A stretch of 13,807 nt of DNA. Source: JAUVIB01 sp964424545 (GTDB taxonomy: Bacteria; Calditrichota; Calditrichia; Calditrichales; Calditrichaceae). Position numbers and translations under genes: made by a program. Where the stretch lies: the NCBI GenBank assembly GCA_964424545.1, contig CAYRJN010000105.1, positions 1 to 13,807 of the forward strand. The letters run 5' to 3'. How positions within the stretch are numbered: the stretch's first letter is position 1; the number at the start of each line of letters is the position of its first letter. Below, piece after piece: positions 6,985 to 13,807 of this stretch. Below the pieces are notes generated by a model, which saw only the letters and a list, made by a program, of their open reading frames with translations, was not told where the DNA came from and made no database searches.

Positions 6985-9897
6985 TTAGAATGAAATATTT
7001 AAACCGAATTGAATAAACCGCGGACGGGAGTACCACGTCGGCGTATAATTAGCCTCATCCAAGGTAAAATTACCGCCTTCTTTTATTCTCTTTTCACGCA
7101 ATCTGGCCTCTTCCGGTATATAAGCATTCGGACCGGCGTGCCCGGTTACGCTGTGAACGGAATTTTCATTAAGCTGATTGAAAAGATTAATAAAATTGAC
7201 ATAAGCGTTTAATCCTACACCGTAAATTTTAAACGTTTTCCCAATTTTTAAATCTACAGACCAACGCACCGGTTTTCTATCGGCATTATTCCACCAGTTT
7301 CCCGGCACAACTACACTCGGATTAAGCGTTGACGGAGAATAAGGCAAACCGGAACCAAACTGACCAATAAGCGAAATTAACCAAGTTGGCGTGGGCATCC
7401 ATGAAGCCGTCGCATTTAAAGAATGCGTCTGATCCCAATCAAGATAATTTACTCTTCTAACCGCCATCGTATAAGCGCCTCTTCCCGGTCCGGAAAGAAT
7501 TGCCACATCGCGCAATGCCTCAGGGCTTGAAGACGTTCCTTTGGCCTGCATATAAGTATAATCGATTCTTGTTGTAACTTTATTATCAAGAGTCCTATAA
7601 TTTATAGCAAATGTTATACCCGACGAACTGCCATATTCTTTATTTACATATCTATAAAAAGTTGTCGCATTATTCAAGGTCAGAATTTCAATACCTAATA
7701 AGTCTCTCATGTCTTTATAAAAAACCGTCAATTCCATTGAAAGTCCTTTAACCAATTCCTGCTGTAACCCGATTTCATATTGAACCGTTTTTTCCGGTCC
7801 CAAGTTAGGATTACCGATTCTTGTTTCCGCAATACTAAAATGATTGTAATCCGGTAAAACAGGATTTTGATACATTTTTTCATAACTCGGCAATTGAAAG
7901 AAGTGGCCGTAGGAAAGCCGAAGAGCGCCGGTCGCGGAAATAGGAAAAGAAAGTCCGAAGCGAGGACTGAATTGGTATTTAGGTTTCACCCATTCATAAT
8001 ATTTACGATTTCCAACTTCATTGGGATTAACATTATTATATGTTGGAGCATAAACGTCTTTCGGCCAAAATACGTCCATACGCAGGCCGGCATTTAGTAC
8101 GATATCTCCCATATTTAAGCGTGTTTGCGCATAGGCCGCGCCCTCTTTAGGATATCTATTATATTCCGTATAATACATATCGTCTATTGAGCTGTCGGGA
8201 CTGGTCGGTCTTAATTTTATATTTCCGTATTTATAATCTCTTGTAGCGTTACGAAAATAGTCCCAGGGTATTTCCAACCCGCGAATTTCATTTCTCGTAT
8301 AAGGAAATTGAAGCTTTTCGTATCCATCGACTTCTCTAAGCGGCGCATTTTTATAATGTAAATTATAATCTTTATAAGAAAAACCGCCTTTAACCTCTAC
8401 TACCTTGCTAATCTGCCAGGTGACATCGCCATTTACGTAATTAATCTTTTGATCAAAAAAGCTACGCCCCCATGTTGAAATACCCCCCATATCAAAACCG
8501 GTAACGGCGCCGGGATCCCAAAAATTTACTGCAGTAGTTTGATATCTCGGATCATACTCAGACTCATACATCATGGATTTCCAATTATTGGACTGAAAAG
8601 AATATCTCAAATTGTAATAAAGATTTTCCAATGGCGAATGGGTAAAAACAATCATGTGCGATAAGTTATCGGAATAAGAGTGAGGAGTGCCGTCCGGTAA
8701 AAAACGCCAACTTGGGCTAAAACTTTGTGACTCACCGCTACTATAAAACATATTATAAGAGAGCGTCATAGTAGAAGTGGGTTGATATACGACTTTTGTA
8801 TTAATATTATAATTTTTACTGCTGTTTACATGCGTAAAGGACCCGTCTCCGGTATGAAGAGAATCGGGGATTGGTATCACCATCGGGTCTATCGGATCGT
8901 AGGTGGCGATATACCACTCTTTATAAACGGCTAATTCCCATCCGTCATCAGGCATAAAACGGCGCTCGCCATTCAACCAGCCACCGTTATTTGTAATTCT
9001 CCCGTTTACAAGAACGCCCAATTTACCAAGCTTCTTGGGAAAAGGAATAGGCATAGAAGCTGAAAAGCGCAATTCTTTATCCGTTAAAGGATCATATGTA
9101 TCGAGACCGATAAACATGGGGCTGTTCGGCGCATAATACCCGCCCGTAATCAAATTTGCGTTAGCCGTGATTTTTTTTTCGGGAACTTTGGTTACAACAT
9201 TTATTACGCCCGATTGAGCCTGTCCATACTCAGCGTTGAATGTCCCTGTGATAACTTGCAATTCGCTGACGAAGTTATTTTCAATCGATACATTAGAACC
9301 GCCGGACTGACTAAAACTATTCGTTACGGGAATACCGTCCACCATATAGGCAACCTCGCGTGTACGACCGCCACGGATATGAATTCCGCCGCCGGCGTCC
9401 TGAATTACTCCGGCCTGTAATTTTATAACATCCCCTAAGGTTTGAACCGGCATAGCGGAAATTTCTTTTTTATCAACATACGAGGCCGTATTGGTGCGGT
9501 CAAATTCTACGGCTTCACGCTCGGCCGTTACTTCAACTACTTCCCCCTCTAAAATCGCTTCTTCAATCTCTACATTAACCTTGACGAGACGATCGATGTT
9601 TACCCTTACATCTTTGACGTCCACAGTTTTATACCCAACCATCGAAACACGCAGCGTGTAAGTACCGGGGGGAACATTAATAATTATATAATGCCCCTCT
9701 AAATCCGTGGTAGCTCCGAGACCGGCGCCAACGACTTCAATATTAGGGCCGGCTAAACCTTCGCCCGTATTTTTGTCGGTTATAATGCCGCCAATCCTTC
9801 CTGTAGATCCCGCCCATAACTGTACCGAGAACAGAAAGGATGCTATAATCAAGCTGCTTATAACTCTCACAAAGTTATTATACTTGTTTTTTTCCAT
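6985..9897 (-). CDS. TonB-dependent outer-membrane receptor with carboxypeptidase-regulatory-like N-terminal domain
   Basis: The 970-residue product has a signal peptide with likely cleavage after LWA (residue 29). A carboxypeptidase-D regulatory-like beta-sandwich spans about 33-113 (GGIITDKNTGEGLAGPNIEV and VPPGTYTLRVSMVGYK are typical). A TonB-box-like stretch EVVEVTAER lies at 119-127. The plug domain spans about 133-238, with IHIRGGRTREVAYMVDGIP and the EYGQAQSGVINVVTK end. The barrel fills the rest and ends in Phe, as outer-membrane barrels usually do. The layout resembles SusC/RagA-like and related Ignavibacteria/Calditrichota receptors. The substrate is not predictable, since no SusD gene, siderophore gene or glycosidase is adjacent. 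AAGGGG (9908-9913) lies 10 nt upstream of the ATG. It heads the three-gene operon with the PorV-like and giant surface proteins. Confidence 0.92.
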   Translation of the reverse strand: MEKNKYNNFVRVISSLIIASFLFSVQLWAGSTGRIGGIITDKNTGEGLAGPNIEVVGAGLGATTDLEGHYIIINVPPGTYTLRVSMVGYKTVDVKDVRVNIDRLVKVNVEIEEAILEGEVVEVTAEREAVEFDRTNTASYVDKKEISAMPVQTLGDVIKLQAGVIQDAGGGIHIRGGRTREVAYMVDGIPVTNSFSQSGGSNVSIENNFVSELQVITGTFNAEYGQAQSGVINVVTKVPEKKITANANLITGGYYAPNSPMFIGLDTYDPLTDKELRFSASMPIPFPKKLGKLGVLVNGRITNNGGWLNGERRFMPDDGWELAVYKEWYIATYDPIDPMVIPIPDSLHTGDGSFTHVNSSKNYNINTKVVYQPTSTMTLSYNMFYSSGESQSFSPSWRFLPDGTPHSYSDNLSHMIVFTHSPLENLYYNLRYSFQSNNWKSMMYESEYDPRYQTTAVNFWDPGAVTGFDMGGISTWGRSFFDQKINYVNGDVTWQISKVVEVKGGFSYKDYNLHYKNAPLREVDGYEKLQFPYTRNEIRGLEIPWDYFRNATRDYKYGNIKLRPTSPDSSIDDMYYTEYNRYPKEGAAYAQTRLNMGDIVLNAGLRMDVFWPKDVYAPTYNNVNPNEVGNRKYYEWVKPKYQFSPRFGLSFPISATGALRLSYGHFFQLPSYEKMYQNPVLPDYNHFSIAETRIGNPNLGPEKTVQYEIGLQQELVKGLSMELTVFYKDMRDLLGIEILTLNNATTFYRYVNKEYGSSSGITFAINYRTLDNKVTTRIDYTYMQAKGTSSSPEALRDVAILSGPGRGAYTMAVRRVNYLDWDQTHSLNATASWMPTPTWLISLIGQFGSGLPYSPSTLNPSVVVPGNWWNNADRKPVRWSVDLKIGKTFKIYGVGLNAYVNFINLFNQLNENSVHSVTGHAGPNAYIPEEARLREKRIKEGGNFTLDEANYTPTWYSRPRFIQFGLNISF

Positions 9898-9907
9898 AAC
9901 AATTAAA

Positions 9908-9930
9908 CCCCTTTTTTCCCTTTCAGTATA
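9908..9930 (-). promoter_or_regulatory. Shine-Dalgarno and candidate -10 box of the TonB-receptor operon
   Basis: On the minus strand TATACT (9925-9930) resembles a -10 element, and AAGGGG (9908-9913) is the ribosome-binding site. The implied leader is about 20 nt. No good -35 box is visible at the right distance (ATTAAA at 9948-9953 matches three of six). The promoter call is therefore weak, and the gene could also be read through from the upstream lipoprotein gene because no terminator separates them. Confidence 0.3.
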
Positions 9931-9961
9931 ATTAATTAGTTAATACATTTAATTCATAAAA

Positions 9962-9971
9962 AGTGATCACT
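9962..9971. repeat. 10-bp perfect palindrome upstream of the TonB-receptor gene
   Basis: AGTGATCACT is perfectly self-complementary and lies about 30 bases upstream of the candidate -10 box of the receptor operon. Its position fits an operator. Its inner spacing is too short to form an intrinsic terminator hairpin. Confidence 0.25.
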
Positions 9972-10024
9972 GATTCTTCTACTAATTGCAAAATATAAAG
10001 TTTCAAAATAAAAAATTCCCTCTT

Positions 10025-11449
10025 TTATCTTGCTCTCGATGCATTGTTTTCTATTTGTATTCGTTTCTGCCTTAAGGCTTCTTTTAAAGCAGAATCAAAA
10101 TTATCCGTTATATATTTATAATGATACTTTTTTCTTAATTTTTTTTCATAAGCCTTTTTGATATCTCTTTTGATTAAAGCTTTTTCCCTGTTAATAGCCA
10201 GTTGATCCATGTTTTTTAACTTCTTTAAAGAATCAACTTTTACGGCAAGTTGTTTTTCGATATTACGCGATGTAATGGTATACCCTAAATAGCGATCATA
10301 TACTCTATCGAGTTGATTTTTATATTTTGGCAGCTTATCAAGTCCCAATGCAAGAGCGTCTTTCCCGAAAAGATGCAATCGCGCCATAACATCTAAACGA
10401 TCTCTGAATTCAAACATATTATCTGGACGCTTATGCCTGCGTTCAAACAACTCTTTTAAACGCACTCCGCCACCGTCATAGCTTGCTATATAACGATTCA
10501 TATCCTCTTGTGATAAAACTTCGAAATCATATTTAAAATACTTTTTTGAAATATGATGTATAACCTTTTTTTTAATCTCTTTTATAAATGCATGATCAAG
10601 TTTATAATGATATTTTTCTTTTAGTTTGCTTAACCTTTCATTAACAGCCTCTTCCAGTTTTTCTTTTCTCGTATTAATAAGCGATCCTCTTATCCTCTCT
10701 TTTACTTCATCAAAATCAGGAACGGGGACATCTCTTTTGTCCGCTTTGTAAATAATTTGGAACTCATGCTCCGTTTCTATGGGTTCGGAAAATGACTTAA
10801 CATTCAGTTTCCGCATTGCAGCTCTCAGCTTGTCGTTCCCTATTGATTCATTAATCACCCAGCCATAATCGCCTGTTCTTAAACCTTTTTTAGCGTTCTT
10901 TTTAATTTCATCGGATATTTTTCCAAAAGGAATCCCTTTTAACAGTTTCTTATATATATTATCAATAGTATCCTTTTTCGTTTGTTTGTCTTTAGAAGAA
11001 AAAGGAATCTCTATATACAACAGTTTGTATTGCGGACTATAATGATTATAAAATAACCGAATTAAGCTGTCCGTAATGATTTTATTGCCAATAGTTTCAC
11101 TTATATAGGGCGTATATAGAAAACTATATTCTATTCTTTTAAAGCCATTTATAAAAGACGAATCATTCTGGATTTTATACTTTTTCGCTTCCAATACCGG
11201 TATTTTTTCCATAGCAATTCTTGTTACCAGCTTCTTTAAGTTTTTTATATCCGGCAGTTTATTTGGTTTATGTTCGGTGCTGGCAAGATAAAGTTCTATA
11301 TACTCACCCTGAGTCACCCGTCCCCCGTCAAACGTTGCAAGCGGTTTATCTTCTTTTTTACAACTCATAACAAATTGCAAAACGATCAACAACAACGTTA
11401 CATATACATATTTTACATGAATTTGTTTCACTTCTTTTTCCATTTCCAT
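10025..11449 (-). CDS. Parvulin-like (SurA/PpiC-type) lipoprotein, lysine-rich
   Basis: The 474-residue product has an N-terminal hydrophobic segment (about 15-27) ending in a lipobox VMSC, with the lipidated Cys at residue 30. After Cys come KKED residues. Residues 140-240 resemble a parvulin domain: YKLLYIEIPF at the start, KGLRTGDYGWV, then KSFSEPIETEHEFQIIYKADKR. The histidines normally conserved in the first and last strands are replaced, so isomerase activity is uncertain and a chaperone role more plausible. The C-terminal half is highly charged and probably helical. The N-terminus before the hydrophobic segment is long for a lipoprotein signal. ATG codons at 11449 and 11443 are both possible starts, and neither has a clear Shine-Dalgarno. 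The gene sits 127 nt upstream of the TonB receptor with no terminator between, so a functional link to that operon is possible. It is a second, diverged member of the same broad family as the gene at 1773-235. Confidence 0.78.
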   Translation of the reverse strand: MEMEKEVKQIHVKYVYVTLLLIVLQFVMSCKKEDKPLATFDGGRVTQGEYIELYLASTEHKPNKLPDIKNLKKLVTRIAMEKIPVLEAKKYKIQNDSSFINGFKRIEYSFLYTPYISETIGNKIITDSLIRLFYNHYSPQYKLLYIEIPFSSKDKQTKKDTIDNIYKKLLKGIPFGKISDEIKKNAKKGLRTGDYGWVINESIGNDKLRAAMRKLNVKSFSEPIETEHEFQIIYKADKRDVPVPDFDEVKERIRGSLINTRKEKLEEAVNERLSKLKEKYHYKLDHAFIKEIKKKVIHHISKKYFKYDFEVLSQEDMNRYIASYDGGGVRLKELFERRHKRPDNMFEFRDRLDVMARLHLFGKDALALGLDKLPKYKNQLDRVYDRYLGYTITSRNIEKQLAVKVDSLKKLKNMDQLAINREKALIKRDIKKAYEKKLRKKYHYKYITDNFDSALKEALRQKRIQIENNASRAR

Positions 11450-11530
11450 GATAGTATCATATAATTTTAATGATGATTATTGTCTGATAAGCGACACAAG
11501 ATATGTTTAACAGGCGCAACGACTTAACTT

Positions 11531-11567
11531 AAAAAAAGGATTGTGTGAAAATCACACAATCCTTTTT
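11531..11567 (-). terminator. Rho-independent terminator of the tandem CBM9-like protein gene
   Basis: A perfect 16-bp inverted repeat, AAAAAGGATTGTGTGA (11533-11548) and TCACACAATCCTTTTT (11552-11567), encloses a 3-nt loop. On the minus strand the stem is followed by a T-run (complement of the A-run 11531-11537). It starts 28 nt after the stop codon of the gene at 13737-11596. The A-run on the opposite side would make it work in both directions, although no plus-strand gene needs it. Confidence 0.92.
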
Positions 11568-11595
11568 AAATTTTCCACCAATAGAAACCCTTATT

Positions 11596-13737
11596 TTACT
11601 TCATCAGAACCATTTTCTTGGTGATTCTTGAATTACCGGCTTCTAAAACGTAGAAATAGATTCCGCTCGGCATCATGGAACCGGAATCATTTCTTCCATT
11701 CCACTGAACGAGATGAGAACCTTGCTGAACCGTTCCGTTAACCAAATTACGAACTTTCTGACCCAAAGCATTATAGATAACAATGGATACGTCAGAAGCC
11801 TGAGGCACTTTATAACTGATAGTTGTAAGCGGGTTAAAGGGATTAGGATAGTTATTTCCCAATTCAAATTCGTTAACAACGTTAGCTGCTTGCTCATTAC
11901 GACGAATAGCCGTCGGTAAACTTGCGATAACAAATTCGCCGCGCGGAGCCGTATCAACGCCCCAATCGTCTTTCGGCGTTTCATTATGACCACAGAAAGC
12001 TATGGTATTGCCTTCTTTGAAATAATTTACGGTATCTTTTAAGAAATAATAATCTCTTAACGGTTTAACCGAAGTACCCCATTCGATAAAATCGGTGCCG
12101 AAAGCATGACCGCCGAAATATCTCATAGAAGTATCAACGCCGGCAGCGGCGCTTTCCGCTTTAAGATCATCCATAGCCAATACCCAACCGTCGTCATAGG
12201 TTAAATCTTTATAATGCTCAAATACATACTCAAAAATATCCGATTCCGAACCGGTATCCAATTCGCCGTTATAACCGGAATAATCGCCGGCCCAATTGGT
12301 AATTGACTCTGGCAGAGCTCCTTTTTCTTCTTCGGATGAAACAGTATCATCAGCAGAATATTTACATTTAATTCCCGTTTCAAACATCAGCTCGGCGCCG
12401 ATTGTTTGATCGGGAGCGTACATACCTTGAGAAATGTAATAACCCAGCGTGGTGTAATGAGCTTCAAAAAAGGAAGGATCCCAACCCGTTGTACGATCGT
12501 TATCAAGGTCTATGAGGATATGATAATACCCGCGGGATCTTTGCGTATATACGCCGTCCTGAATCATCTGTTTTGCTTTATTCGGCCAGATTTCAGCCCA
12601 AGTGCGGATAAATGCATACAATCTGTCTTCATCAACATAGATGCGCGTATCTTTAATATCAACGGTATCGTTAACAATTGCGCCTACTTCGGCAGGGAAA
12701 AATCCGTCGGGATTATTAAACGCTCTGGCATTAGATATACCAACCCAGTCGGTGCTATCGCCGTCTAATGTAATCGGGCTTGTGCCTACCGGTTTTTCGA
12801 TAGCGCCGGCAGGAATTGTATATTCGCCGCGCGGAGCCGTATCAACGCCCCAATCGTCTTTCGGTGTTTCATTATGACCACAGAAAGCTAAGGTATTGCC
12901 TTCTTTGAAATAATAGACGGAATCTTTAATGAAGTAATAATCATTAAGCGGTTTAACCGAAGTACCCCATTCGATAAAATCGGTGCCGAAAGCATGACCG
13001 CCGAAATATCTCATAGAAGTATCAACGCCGGCAGCGGCGCTTTCCGCTTTAAGATCATCCATAGCCAATACCCAACCGTCGTCATAGGTTAAATCTTTAT
13101 AATGCTCAAATACATACTCAAAAATATCCGATTCCGAACCGGTATCCAATTCGCCGTTATAACCGGAATAATCGCCGGCCCAATTGGTAATTGACTCTGG
13201 CAGAGCTCCTTTTTCTTCTTCGGATGAAACAGTATCATCAGCAGAATATTTACATTTAATTCCCGTTTCAAACATCAGCTCGGCGCCGATTGTTTGATCG
13301 GGAGCGTACATACCTTGAGAAATGTAATAACCCAGCGTGGTGTAATGAGCTTCAAAAAAGGAAGGATCCCAACCCGTTGTACGATCGTTATCAAGGTCTA
13401 TGAGGATATGATAATACCCGCGGGATCTTTGCGTATATACGCCGTCCTGAATCATCTGTTTTGCTTTATTCGGCCAGATTTCAGCCCAAGTACGAATAAA
13501 AGCATAGAACTTGCCGTCATCGACAGAAATTCTGGTGTCTTTAATATCAACCGTATCATTAACGATCGCGCCGACTTCTGCGGGAAAAAAACCATCAGGG
13601 TTATTAAATGCTCTTGCATTAGGAATGCCCATCCAGTCGGCGCTGTCGCCGTCTAAAGTAATGGGTTGCGCAAAAGCGGGAACGGCAATCATTATAGCTA
13701 AAATAGCTAAACCTAAAATACGTACAGTCTTGTTCAT
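11596..13737 (-). CDS. Secreted protein with two tandem CBM9/DOMON-like domains and a T9SS type A sorting domain
   Basis: I choose the ATG at 13737 (713 residues) over the in-frame ATG at 13761 because GGAGGT (13741-13746) precedes it and a clean signal peptide begins there, with cleavage after AFA at residue 23. Domain 1 (about 25-306) and domain 2 (about 321-602) are near-identical copies. Each opens with PITLDGDS-x-DW, the usual start of CBM9-like modules, and contains IDLDNDRTTGWDP, a likely metal-binding loop of that fold. Each also has two Cys (IKCKYS, FCGHN). A 14-residue linker joins them. The C-terminus (625-713) is a textbook T9SS type A domain: NYPNPFNPLTTISY, VSIVIYNALGQKVRNLV, SGIYFYVLEAG and a KKMVLMK end. 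The protein is predicted to be exported by T9SS and displayed or released. A carbohydrate ligand is possible but unproven. It is transcribed alone, with its own terminator. Confidence 0.9.
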   Translation of the reverse strand: MNKTVRILGLAILAIMIAVPAFAQPITLDGDSADWMGIPNARAFNNPDGFFPAEVGAIVNDTVDIKDTRISVDDGKFYAFIRTWAEIWPNKAKQMIQDGVYTQRSRGYYHILIDLDNDRTTGWDPSFFEAHYTTLGYYISQGMYAPDQTIGAELMFETGIKCKYSADDTVSSEEEKGALPESITNWAGDYSGYNGELDTGSESDIFEYVFEHYKDLTYDDGWVLAMDDLKAESAAAGVDTSMRYFGGHAFGTDFIEWGTSVKPLNDYYFIKDSVYYFKEGNTLAFCGHNETPKDDWGVDTAPRGEYTIPAGAIEKPVGTSPITLDGDSTDWVGISNARAFNNPDGFFPAEVGAIVNDTVDIKDTRIYVDEDRLYAFIRTWAEIWPNKAKQMIQDGVYTQRSRGYYHILIDLDNDRTTGWDPSFFEAHYTTLGYYISQGMYAPDQTIGAELMFETGIKCKYSADDTVSSEEEKGALPESITNWAGDYSGYNGELDTGSESDIFEYVFEHYKDLTYDDGWVLAMDDLKAESAAAGVDTSMRYFGGHAFGTDFIEWGTSVKPLRDYYFLKDTVNYFKEGNTIAFCGHNETPKDDWGVDTAPRGEFVIASLPTAIRRNEQAANVVNEFELGNNYPNPFNPLTTISYKVPQASDVSIVIYNALGQKVRNLVNGTVQQGSHLVQWNGRNDSGSMMPSGIYFYVLEAGNSRITKKMVLMK
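11934..12779 (-). repeat. Tandem repeat copy 2 (C-terminal domain copy)
   Basis: This 846-bp segment aligns without gaps to 12822-13667 at a constant offset of 888 bp (296 codons). It encodes the second CBM9-like domain. The part 12061-12603 is identical to its partner base for base. The low-coordinate flank 11934-12060 has about 12 differences and the high-coordinate flank 12604-12779 about 40, counted by eye. Confidence 0.95.
12822..13667 (-). repeat. Tandem repeat copy 1 (N-terminal domain copy)
   Basis: This is the partner of 11934-12779, encoding the first CBM9-like domain. The identical block lies at 12949-13491 (residues 83-263, matching residues 379-559). A 42-bp linker (12780-12821) separates the copies. 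Confidence 0.95.
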
Positions 13738-13740
13738 AAA

Positions 13741-13746
13741 ACCTCC
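13741..13746 (-). promoter_or_regulatory. Ribosome-binding site deciding the start at 13737
   Basis: GGAGGT on the minus strand ends 3 nt before the ATG at 13735-13737. The alternative ATG at 13759-13761 would add eight residues (MFFIHGGF) and place this site inside the coding region. The downstream start also gives a normal signal peptide. The spacing is slightly short but usable. Confidence 0.7.
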
Positions 13747-13807
13747 ATGAATGAAGAACATAGCTTTGCAAATTAATTAATATTTTTTGTTTACTTCTTT
13801 GAAAGAT

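Noticed and set aside
12201..13271. Two identical 60-codon minus-strand frames (12201-12383 and 13089-13271) and two similar plus-strand 120-codon frames
   Set aside because: They are alternative-frame shadows of the tandem CBM9-like repeat. Their similarity follows from the repeat itself.
11934..13667. Tandem repeat as a mobile element or CRISPR-like array
   Set aside because: The repeats are in frame, encode whole domains, have no terminal inverted repeats or transposase, and occur only twice.
13747..13807. Promoter upstream of the tandem CBM9-like gene
   Set aside because: The region is A/T-rich and has several partial matches (for example TATGTT at 13757-13762), but no pair of boxes with good spacing, so no call is made.

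Overview
The window looks like chromosomal DNA of a Gram-negative bacterium of the FCB group outside the classical Bacteroidetes, for example Calditrichota, Ignavibacteriota, KSB1 or Marinimicrobia-like lineages. The reasons are a PorV/PorQ-family outer-membrane protein, two secreted proteins ending in type IX secretion (T9SS)-like C-terminal domains, a TonB-dependent receptor with an N-terminal carboxypeptidase-regulatory-like domain, and AT-rich sequence. The exact phylum cannot be fixed without a search. Every convincing gene lies on the minus strand, so transcription runs from high to low coordinates. No rRNA, tRNA, CRISPR array, insertion sequence or phage gene was seen.

In transcription order: (1) 13737-11596 is a secreted protein built from two tandem CBM9/DOMON-like domains plus a classical T9SS type A sorting domain, followed by a strong hairpin terminator (11531-11567). 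(2) 11449-10025 is a lysine-rich parvulin-like lipoprotein. (3) 9897-2133 is a tight three-gene operon of TonB-dependent receptor, PorV/PorQ-family protein and a 1240-residue surface protein with Asp-rich calcium-loop-like repeats, an Fn3-like domain and a T9SS-like C-terminus. It is closed by a hairpin terminator (2081-2119). (4) A non-coding gap with a candidate promoter is followed by a second operon: a second parvulin-like lipoprotein (1773-235) and, 24 nt downstream, the start of another CBM9-like secreted protein that runs off the left edge (210-1).

The genes read as a cell-envelope module. Two degenerate parvulin-type lipoproteins could chaperone outer-membrane or secreted clients. PorV-like and TonB-dependent barrels would sit in the outer membrane, and CTD-bearing proteins would be displayed on the surface. 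The most striking sequence signal is inside the 713-residue protein. Its two 888-bp-spaced repeats share a 543-bp block with no differences, flanked by clearly diverged sequence, which is the pattern expected of recent intragenic gene conversion (or an assembly artefact). The operon of TonB receptor, PorV and giant CTD protein resembles a SusC/SusD-like layout in which the SusD position is filled by an unrelated calcium-loop protein.
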